A stretch of DNA of 16,010 bases from Bacillota bacterium (GTDB lineage Bacteria > Bacillota > Desulfotomaculia > Desulfotomaculales > Desulfallaceae). The stretch is from contig WQUS01000077.1 of the NCBI GenBank assembly GCA_009781965.1, positions 1 through 16,010 on the forward strand. The letters are read 5' to 3'. The position numbers and the translations under genes were made by a program. The notes under the pieces were generated by a model. The model was not told where the DNA came from and ran no database searches. It was given only the letters and a program-made list of their open reading frames with translations. Below are positions 1-5,981 of the stretch, piece after piece. The stretch's first letter is position 1. Each line of letters begins with the position of its first letter.

Positions 1-51
1 GATTGCCTCCACCACACCAACGCAGGCGGCTTGTTTTTCACTGAATGCCAC
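1..51 (-). CDS. Unknown protein, N-terminal fragment (runs off the window)
   Basis: On the minus strand a GTG at 51-49 is preceded by the purine run AAGGGGGG with a 6-base spacer. It opens a frame that stays open to the window edge, giving (M)AFSEKQAACVGVVEAI. Codon use is GC-rich like the neighbours. I do not recognise the protein from 17 residues. The frame differs from that of the helicase upstream, so it is not simply the helicase's lost C-terminus in phase. The purine run lies at the edge of the TTCGAA repeat, so the start site could be fortuitous. Confidence 0.3.
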   Translation of the reverse strand, partial: MAFSEKQAACVGVVEAI

Positions 52-62
52 GGTGAACCCCC

Positions 63-248
63 CTTCTCGAGGTTCGAGGTTCGGGATTCGAGGTTCGAAT
101 CCTCACGCCGGATACTTGATGTTCAATGTTAGAAAGTCGCATCCCACGTCTTCTCGAACTTCGAACCTCGAAACTACCTGTCCTTCGAACTTCGAACTTC
201 GAACCTCGAACCTCGAAATTACCCGCTCTTCGAACTGCGTCCTTCAAA
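63..248. repeat. Degenerate TTCGAA/CCTCGAA word repeat in two inverted blocks
   Basis: The short words TTCGAACTTCGAACC, CCTCGAA and their complements recur many times. Block 1 (about 66-99) is dominated by GAGGTTCG. Block 2 (about 151-240) is dominated by CGAACCTCGAA, its reverse complement. The two blocks are about 50 bases apart and could fold on each other. All frames translate to monotonous FEVRS/SNLEPRTS-like peptides, typical of spurious ORFs over such repeats. The repeat sits exactly where the helicase gene loses its reading frame. Confidence 0.75.
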
Positions 249-299
249 CCGCGCGCCTCGGACTAGTTGCAGCGTTTCTATTTCATCCCTGGCCTCGTC

Positions 300-2471
300 C
301 TAATCCAACATTTCTTGGTCCGAGGCCAGCCAGTTAATCACCAAGGGCACCGCCCGGCGGTATTCTTCCACCACCATTACTTTTTCACCCCGCACTTCCT
401 CCATCCAGCGGGCCAGGTCGTGAATGTTGGGCACGGTGGCGGAAAGGCCCAGAATGCGGATGTGCGGCGGCGCGAAGATGATGCTTTCCTCCCAGGCGGT
501 TCCCCGCTCCACGTCGTCCAGATAGTGTACCTCATCGAAGATCACGTGGGAGATATTGGCCATCCACTCCGGGTTGGAAAAACACCAGTTACGGAAGATT
601 TCGGTAGTCATCACCAGCAACTGAGCCCGTTCGTTGATGGAAATATCGCCGGTGATCAGGCCTACCCGCTGATGACCGTACAGTTTGGCGAAATCTCTGA
701 ATTTTTGGTTGGACAAGGCCTTTAAGGGCGAAGTATAAATTACTTCCCGATCCTGAGCCAAAATCTGTTCCACCAGTTTTTCAGCCACCAGGGTTTTACC
801 GGTGCCGGTAGGAGCGGCCACCAGTACGGAATGGCCCGCCAGCAGAGCGGCAATGGATTGTTCCTGGTATTTGTCCAGCACAATGGGACCGGGCGCGACA
901 GATTCCATTTGTTCCCGGCGTTTGAGCTGGCGTTTGCGGCGCCGGACGGTCCGCTCGGCGCCGGTCCCCGCAGCCTCTTCCCAAGCCGCCTTGATATCGG
1001 GTAAGTCTTTAAGCAGATCTTCCACTTCGCCCCGCCGGAACTGGCCTGTTTCGCGCTCGGCGCGGCCGGCGTGACGCAGGTAGCCATCCTTGACCAGGCG
1101 CCGGACCTGCTCCTGGGTCACACCCAGAATACGGCCGGCATCGTGCAGTTTAACCATCTCGGCCCGTTTCAACAGCCGCTCCAGGTTCGGGGAACTGCGC
1201 AACCCATCCACCGAGGAACGCCAGTAACGCAGCAGGCCCTCCAGCCGGAAACCCTGCAGCAAGCCCTGTTCATGCAGGTTATTTATTTCGCCCGAGCGGA
1301 CCCCCAGCAGGCGCGCCGTTTCCCTGCCGCTGAGGGAGTGCTCCGTCAGATAAGCCGCCGGCATCGTCTGGGCGCCGCCCCGGGAGGGCATATCCAACCC
1401 GGTGATTTCTTTTAATTCTTTGGCGATCCGCTCCGGCGTTGTTTTGATCGGCGCGGCAAACATGTCGCGCCGGTTAAGTTTCAGTTCCACACAGCCGGCC
1501 TGCAGCGCCTCCTGCTTGGCCAGCACCCGTTCCCGGGGCGCGAAATCCTCCAGGGTAAAGAAGGAGCGTCCGCCCATCCGCTCTTTTAAGGTGTAATGGA
1601 CATAGGCCAGGATCTCCCGCCGGCGCAGTTCCTCCCGGCCTTCGGGATGGGTTTCCACCGTGATGCGCCCGTCGGGCAAAAGCACAAAGGGCGGTTCTTC
1701 CCAGCCCTTTTTAATATGCTCGACCAGTTCCCGGTGCCGTTTGAACATGCGCATAAAATCATTGCGCTGCACCGGCTCACTGCGGGCAAGGTAACGGCCC
1801 ACTTCTTCCCAGGCCGCCTCGCTGTCCGGGTGAGTATAATGGCCGCCGGGAAGACGCATCAAATGGGCGGCGGCCTCAGGCAAAAGCTTAGCGCCCAGGC
1901 GGCGCTCTATTTCTTCATGAGCAACAGTTTCCTGCTCCTGAAGCAGCTCATCCAGTAAACGGCGCTGCCGGCGCACCTCCTCGGCGCCGGCTTGAGACTC
2001 CCCGCTCAGCCGGTTTAATTCCACCGTGCCGGCAGCGGTGTCCCGCAGAGTATAGGCGCCGTCGGACAGTTTGAGTACATCCGGCAAGCCGCCCGGCCAG
2101 CCCTCCGGCAGTTCCATAATGGAAGCAAGCTGTTCCTTGGTGCGGGGGATCCCGTCTTTTAAAATATCCCGGGCCAGCCGCCCGCTCTGCTCCATATTGG
2201 ATGCTTTAAGCTGCGGGATGCCTGCGGCAATCAGTTTTACAGCTTCGGGATCCTCCCCCTGGCCCAGGGACAGCAGAATTTGTTCCGGATCGCCATTCCC
2301 CGGGCCGGAGGCGGTAATCTCACCCCGGGCGGCCAGGGACTGCAGAGCGCCGCAAAAAACGTTCATATTGCCGCCGATTTGGTCCCACAGCCCCTGCAGC
2401 GTAATGGTTGCCCCTGCCGGTATGTGGGCGTGGATCATGCGTTTGACTGCTTCGGTTTTGCCTTTGGCCAA
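300..2471 (-). pseudogene. Ski2/DEVH-type SF2 helicase, truncated before the second RecA domain
   Basis: A 723-residue product from a TTG start; the spacer-correct Shine-Dalgarno AGGGGAG lies 8 bases upstream. Roughly the first 500 residues are an unusual N-terminal region with a MerR-like helix-turn-helix stretch (SGRETARLLGVRSGEINNL, and later DAGRILGVTQEQVRRLVKDG). The last ~200 residues are RecA domain 1 of a superfamily-2 helicase: Walker A APTGTGKT (about residue 555), TSPLKALSNQKF, DEVH (about 645) and LSATVPN (about 677). The product ends just after AVPLVINWLASDQEMLD at a TAG, so RecA domain 2 (motifs IV-VI), normally needed for unwinding, is absent. Downstream of the TAG the same frame stays open for about 26 codons (DEARDEIETLQLV and on) before running into the TTCGAA repeat. 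I read this as a broken gene; a functional one-domain ATPase is less likely. It lies 109 bases after amrS on the same strand. Role unknown; helicases of this class act on RNA or DNA. Confidence 0.75.
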
Positions 2472-2525
2472 TATAACAACTCCCCTGTAACTGCTGCTGA
2501 TTAAGCTGCTTCAAGTTAAAGAGCC

Positions 2526-2591
2526 TTAATACACTCTAAACGCACACTTAACGCACTATTAATGCACTCTTAACGTACTCTTAATGCACGA
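2526..2591. repeat. Six tandem 11-bp units, consensus TTAAYGCACTC
   Basis: Units start at 2526, 2537, 2548, 2559, 2570 and 2581 with no gaps: TTAATACACTC, TAAACGCACAC, TTAACGCACTA, TTAATGCACTC, TTAACGTACTC, TTAATGCACGA. The last unit overlaps the amrS stop codon (TAA at 2583-2581 on the minus strand), so the array fills most of the amrS-helicase spacer. The 11-bp period is about one helical turn, so every unit would face the same side of the DNA. Function unknown. Confidence 0.85.
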
Positions 2592-3645
2592 TATTAATCT
2601 TTTCCCCGCAAGCCGGGCAGCGGCCGCCGGTGATTGCTTCGGACCGCACCGAGTAACCGTGGCGCCGGATAAGCAGTTTACCGCAGCCCGGGCAGCCAGT
2701 GTCGGAGGCGTCCAGCTCCGGGGCATTGCCTATGTATACGTAACGCAGCTTTTGCAAAGCTGTTTCTCTGGCCCGGGACAGAGACTCAAGCGGAGTAGGT
2801 GGCAAATGCATCCGGTAATTGGGAAAATAACGGGAAAAATGCAACGGGATCTCCGGATGCAAAGCGGCCAGCCAACCGCTCAGCCGCGCCACCTCCGCCT
2901 CGCTGTCATTGAGCCCGGGCACCAGCAAAGTGGTAATCTCCACATGGCAGTGTCTTTTAACGGCTGTCTCCACAGTATGCAGCACCGGCGCCAGGCTGCC
3001 GGCGCAGTGGCGGTGATAAAAATCATCGGTAAATGCTTTAACGTCAATATTCATGGCGTCAATATAGGGCAGCAAGGCCAAAAGCGGCGCCTCATTAATG
3101 TAGCCGTTGGTCACCAGTACATTCTTCAAGCCCGCCTGCCGGGCCAGGATCGCGGTATCGTAAACATATTCGTACCACATGAACGGCTCGGAATAAGTAT
3201 AAGCCAGACCGACGCAGGGATGACCGGCCTCTTGCTGGCGCAGGGCCAGGGCCACCGCCTGCTCCGGGGCCAGGTAAACGGCAGGCGGATCTCCCTGGGC
3301 CAGCTGCCAGTTCTGGCAGAAACCGCAATGCAGGTTGCACCCCGCCGCGCCCAGGGACAAAATCAAGCTGCCGGGATAAAAGTGGTACAGCGGCTTTTTT
3401 TCCATCGGATCCAGGGCCTGGGCCGCACACTGACCGTAATTGACGGCGTACAGAACACCGTCCCGGTTTTCCCGCACCCGGCAAAAGCCCCGCCGGCCCG
3501 GCGGTATGTGGCAAAGCCGCGGACAGACCAGGCAGTCGGCGCGGCCGCCTGAGCCGGGCTTACCGTCTGGTTTGTCGTCAGGCTCACCGCCAGGTTTATC
3601 GCCAGGCAATAAGCCTGGCTCATAAAACATTACTTCGCGTTCCAA
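2581..3645 (-). CDS. amrS: AmmeMemoRadiSam system radical SAM enzyme
   Basis: A 354-residue radical-SAM protein related to pyruvate formate-lyase activating enzymes. Visible parts: an N-terminal cysteine cluster (C38, C41, C45, C55 in CLVCPRLCHIPPGRRGFC), the signature C103xxxC107xxC110 (CNLHCGFCQNW) that holds the SAM-cleaving 4Fe-4S cluster, then FSRYFPNYRM, and a C-terminal zinc-ribbon-like pair CPGC (318-321) and CPAC (343-346). The family generates a 5'-deoxyadenosyl radical; its substrate is not established to my knowledge. The encoded partner, a MEMO-AMMECR1 fusion, lies 39 bases upstream on the same strand, the diagnostic arrangement. The start is TTG at 3645 with a weak GCAGG upstream; ATG at 3630 is the alternative. 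Residues 9-32 are an odd tetrapeptide repeat of the form KPGG/EPDD/KPDG/KPGS, apparently a 12-bp expansion inserted before the family's usual start. Confidence 0.9.
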   Translation of the reverse strand: MEREVMFYEPGLLPGDKPGGEPDDKPDGKPGSGGRADCLVCPRLCHIPPGRRGFCRVRENRDGVLYAVNYGQCAAQALDPMEKKPLYHFYPGSLILSLGAAGCNLHCGFCQNWQLAQGDPPAVYLAPEQAVALALRQQEAGHPCVGLAYTYSEPFMWYEYVYDTAILARQAGLKNVLVTNGYINEAPLLALLPYIDAMNIDVKAFTDDFYHRHCAGSLAPVLHTVETAVKRHCHVEITTLLVPGLNDSEAEVARLSGWLAALHPEIPLHFSRYFPNYRMHLPPTPLESLSRARETALQKLRYVYIGNAPELDASDTGCPGCGKLLIRRHGYSVRSEAITGGRCPACGEKINIVH

Positions 3646-3684
3646 ACCTGCACCACCACTTGGTCTTTATTTAGCCTTTTAGCC

Positions 3685-5097
3685 TTAATGATAGCGAATC
3701 ACCGCAAAACGCTCCAAGCGCACCGATTCGCCGGGACTGATGCCCGCCTTTTGCCTGGCGATATCCACCTGCTCGGCAACGCTGTTGACTCCTTCCAGAG
3801 CTGGCAGCAACAGCCCCCGCCGGCAGCCGGAAGACACAATGACGCCGTATTTTTGGGGATCCAGCTCTTCCGGACCCAAGACCGGTTCGGGCGCCGTCAA
3901 GATGTCCACCGAAATATCCAGCTCGGCCAGTTCGTCCTTGCTCACCGGAGGAAAACGGGGATCCCGGGCCGCCGCGCTGACGGCGTTGGCGGTTATTTCT
4001 TCTATTATATTAGCCCGCGTCGGCTCAATGGTGCCGATACAACCCCGGAGCTGACCGTGTTTTTTCAAAGAAACAAACACTCCCGCCCGGCGGGCGGCAA
4101 ATTCCTCCGGGGCTGACGCAGGAACTACGGCTACTTCCTTTTGCCCGGCCAGATAACGTTCCAAAACAGTCCGGGCCAGCTTAACGGGGTAGCTTTCGCC
4201 CTTTCGCCGCCGGGTGGCTTTTTCATTAGCCCGGGCATACAAATGCTCCTCCAGCCGGCGGCCGGCTTCCGGTGCGCCGGGCAGCAGGGCGGCCACCAGG
4301 TAGCCCACCCCGAAGGGGCCCTCGTAGGACAGCACCCGGCTCTGTACCGATTGGCCGTCCAGAGCGCCCAACATCATGGAAATGGAGCGCAGGCCACATT
4401 CCCCGGCCCGTTCCAGCATCGCCGCGTCGATGTCCTGGAATCCCTCCACATCCACGGCCTGGGTTAGCTCCACAATCCGCCGGTCATATTCCTGCCCGAC
4501 GGGATCGTAGCCTGCCGGAGCATCTTTGGTCAGCCGATGGGATAAATCACCGCTGGCCAGCACGGCTACTTTGCGTTTCAGCTTGGCGGCGGCGTCCCGC
4601 AGCGCGACGCCAAAGGAATAAAGCTGGGGAAAGGGAAACATCCCCATAGATATATGCACCAGGGGTAAATTTACCCCGGCGGAGCGGATAAAGTAAAGGG
4701 GAGCGGTAATCCCGTGATCCAACGCCGTGTTGATTCCATGCCGGGCGGCCAGTTTGTCGTCCAGGCCGACGGTGACAACGCCGGCTCGGGAAGCGGCGGC
4801 AAGGATTTCTCCGGCCAGCTCCAGATCATTGTCCAGGCTGAATTTAACGCCGGCCGCGCCGAACTGACGCAAATCCCCTTTTAATGCCGGGTTGGTATTG
4901 ATGGCAATGACGTCGGCAAATACCGCGGCATGGGGACTAATCATCACCAGGGTTTGAGCGCCGCTGTCCCGCACCAGGCGGCCCAGTTCCAGCATGGCTT
5001 CCTTGGTTCGGGCAACTTCACCGTCCCGCCCCTGGCCCACTGCGGGCACCATGATGGGCGGGTGAGGGCAGATTCCACACATCACTACTGACGACAT
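3685..5097 (-). CDS. AmmeMemoRadiSam system protein B/A fusion (MEMO-like plus AMMECR1)
   Basis: Two families in one chain. Numbering is from the upstream ATG at 5109. Residues ~8-275 are MEMO-like, related to class III extradiol dioxygenases: PHPPIMVP with H16, ISPH with H60, DHG with H132 and SGDLSH with H191, plausible metal ligands. Residues ~305-474 form an AMMECR1 domain, with SYPVKLARTVLERYL, the hallmark LRGCIGT (354-360), ARDPRFPPVS and GLLLPALEGV. In many genomes these are separate proteins A and B; here they are fused, and the radical-SAM member follows 39 bases downstream. The shared biochemical task of the three is not settled, so I give no reaction. Start choice: ATG at 5109 has GGAAAGGG immediately adjacent, too close to act as a Shine-Dalgarno. 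ATG at 5097 has the same purines at a 12-base spacing and fits the family's short N-terminus, so I used it. Either is possible. Confidence 0.9.
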   Translation of the reverse strand: MSSVVMCGICPHPPIMVPAVGQGRDGEVARTKEAMLELGRLVRDSGAQTLVMISPHAAVFADVIAINTNPALKGDLRQFGAAGVKFSLDNDLELAGEILAAASRAGVVTVGLDDKLAARHGINTALDHGITAPLYFIRSAGVNLPLVHISMGMFPFPQLYSFGVALRDAAAKLKRKVAVLASGDLSHRLTKDAPAGYDPVGQEYDRRIVELTQAVDVEGFQDIDAAMLERAGECGLRSISMMLGALDGQSVQSRVLSYEGPFGVGYLVAALLPGAPEAGRRLEEHLYARANEKATRRRKGESYPVKLARTVLERYLAGQKEVAVVPASAPEEFAARRAGVFVSLKKHGQLRGCIGTIEPTRANIIEEITANAVSAAARDPRFPPVSKDELAELDISVDILTAPEPVLGPEELDPQKYGVIVSSGCRRGLLLPALEGVNSVAEQVDIARQKAGISPGESVRLERFAVIRYH

Positions 5098-5367
5098 GAC
5101 GGGAGCCATCCCCTTTCCATACGCTAGTCGGCTGTCTCTTCAATAGTTTCACCAGCATCCAACGCCTTCATGCAACGTGGGTTACTGTTCAAGGTTCAGT
5201 ACCGGCCTCAGTACCTTCTCAGTACCAACCATGATAATTACCTGTATTTTACCTCTGTGCAGAAAACTTCTTGGCCGGGGCAAAAAATCCTGCTCCCAAA
5301 AGTACGCTCCCCCGGAAAAGGCTTAAATCGTCACTGTGCAGTGTTTGTTGATCCGCAAAGTGAATAC

Positions 5368-5438
5368 GGTACGCAAAACCGTTAACCGGAAGCGATTTCT
5401 CGAAGAGCACGAGCGCACGGTTAACGGTTTTGCGTGCC
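5368..5438 (+). repeat. 71-bp hairpin element, copy 1
   Basis: Left arm 5368-5388 (contains ACGCAAAACCGTTAACCG) pairs with right arm 5418-5438 (contains CGGTTAACGGTTTTGCGT) over 21 positions, with only one G-T wobble. The 29-base loop 5389-5417 begins AAGCGATTTCTCGAAGAG. A second copy of identical geometry lies at 8066-8136 in the opposite orientation. Flanking words are also shared: TGTTTGTT 18 bases before the left arm, and TCGATGCTAAACAGTAAC 2 bases after the right arm. One frame reads NRKRFLEEHERTVNGF across the element. Structured RNA or mobile DNA are the leading ideas; a simple terminator is unlikely because no T-run follows. Confidence 0.85.
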
Positions 5439-5440
5439 CC

Positions 5441-5469
5441 TCGATGCTAAACAGTAACGGAACAGTAAC
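5441..5469 (+). repeat. 18-base motif TYGATGCYRAAYAGTAAC plus a second AGTAACC
   Basis: TCGATGCTAAACAGTAAC at 5441-5458 is followed at once by GGAACAGTAACC. The same 18-mer, with only C/T or A/G exchanges, occurs on the minus strand at 8062-8045 and 8021-8004, next to the second hairpin. It appears to belong to the same dispersed element. Confidence 0.7.
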
Positions 5470-5477
5470 CTTAAATC

Positions 5478-5825
5478 CTAGTACAACTCCCGGTCAGATA
5501 ATTTATCGAGCCATATTTCCTTTAAGACGTCAATATCGGCTTTAAATTCTTTCGCCGTCTGAGCGGCGCCCTTTTTTAACTCCTCCAGCACCTCAAAAGC
5601 AAAGGAGCCGGCCCCTTGCTTAGTCCAATCCTTTTGCAGCTTCAAGTCCACGCAAGAGCCGGTTTTCCGGGCAAACTCAAACCGGTTTTTACTGCCCTGC
5701 AAGTCTGTGGCAGCCAACAAAAGCATTTTATTATTCAGCGTATTCCTGATCGCGTAAACCCCGCCGATAATTTCCCGTTCCTTATATTGCGCCTGCAGTT
5801 CCTTTTTTGTTTTCTGCTCCGGCAA
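5478..5825 (-). CDS. GIY-YIG nuclease-like small protein
   Basis: About 115 residues, beginning (M)PEQKTKKELQAQYKEREI. The core IIGGVYAIRNTLNNKMLLLA, then TDLQGSKNRFEFARKTGSC, and a charged C-terminus LKEIWLDKLSDREL match small proteins annotated as GIY-YIG nuclease family in Firmicutes. GVY stands for the GIY element, but the YIG half is degenerate (LLLAATD), so nuclease activity is uncertain. The start is TTG at 5825, chosen because GGAAGGGGGAG lies 5 bases upstream; the frame is also open to a TTG at 5855, but that would put the Shine-Dalgarno inside the gene. A promoter is visible upstream (5875-5902), so it is probably transcribed alone. Its last residues lie just beyond the hairpin element. 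Confidence 0.7.
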   Translation of the reverse strand: MPEQKTKKELQAQYKEREIIGGVYAIRNTLNNKMLLLAATDLQGSKNRFEFARKTGSCVDLKLQKDWTKQGAGSFAFEVLEELKKGAAQTAKEFKADIDVLKEIWLDKLSDRELY

Positions 5826-5874
5826 AACAACTCCCCCTTCCGCTATGAGACTCAACTATGTGGTTAACATTATT

Positions 5875-5902
5875 ACTATATTACTATAACATACTGTGAC
5901 AA
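5875..5902 (-). promoter_or_regulatory. Predicted sigma-A promoter for the GIY-YIG-like gene
   Basis: On the minus strand TTGTCA (5902-5897), a 16-base spacer and TATAGT (5880-5875) match TTGACA and TATAAT at five of six positions each. It lies about 50 bases upstream of the TTG start. Confidence 0.5.
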
Positions 5903-5939
5903 AAATAGCATAAGGGCGCTGCCTAGCTGGCGCCCCTAT
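5901..5939 (-). terminator. Rho-independent terminator after aconitase
   Basis: On the minus strand ATAGGGGCGC pairs with GCGCCCTTAT (ten pairs, one of them G-T) around a 10-base loop, followed by GCTATTTTTG. It lies 42 bases past the aconitase stop. The T-run begins four bases after the stem, so efficiency is uncertain. Confidence 0.6.
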
Positions 5940-5981
5940 GATTGAACGATTAACCCCCATCGTTATTTTTCCGGGCAGAAA

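Larger units (their letters stand above)
5110..5477. other. Non-coding stretch with a CAGTACC triplet repeat and a hairpin element
   Basis: No gene is convincing here. Contents: an 11-base inverted pair, GGTTACTGTTC at 5180-5190 against GAACAGTAACC at 5459-5469; three closely spaced CAGTACC words at 5197-5230; and the 71-bp hairpin element listed separately. The inverted pair would delimit a piece of about 290 bp, which hints at a small non-autonomous mobile element. No target-site duplication was identified. No convincing promoter for the MEMO-AMMECR1 gene was seen. Confidence 0.5.

Noticed and set aside
91..110. tRNA T-arm-like GGTTCGAATCC
   Set aside because: The stem is only four pairs, no matching acceptor, D or anticodon arm lies upstream, and the sequence is explained by the TTCGAA word repeat.
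38..337. Overlapping open frames on both strands
   Set aside because: They translate to monotonous FEVRSSK/SNLEPRTS peptides from the repeat and have no Shine-Dalgarno.
2584..3552. 322-codon open frame antisense to the radical SAM gene
   Set aside because: Long antisense frames are expected opposite GC-rich genes; the opposite strand has the full set of family motifs.
5368..5438. Hairpin as a simple rho-independent terminator or CRISPR repeat
   Set aside because: There is no T-run on either side, the loop is 29 bases long and conserved, and the two copies are 2.7 kb apart with no spacer array.
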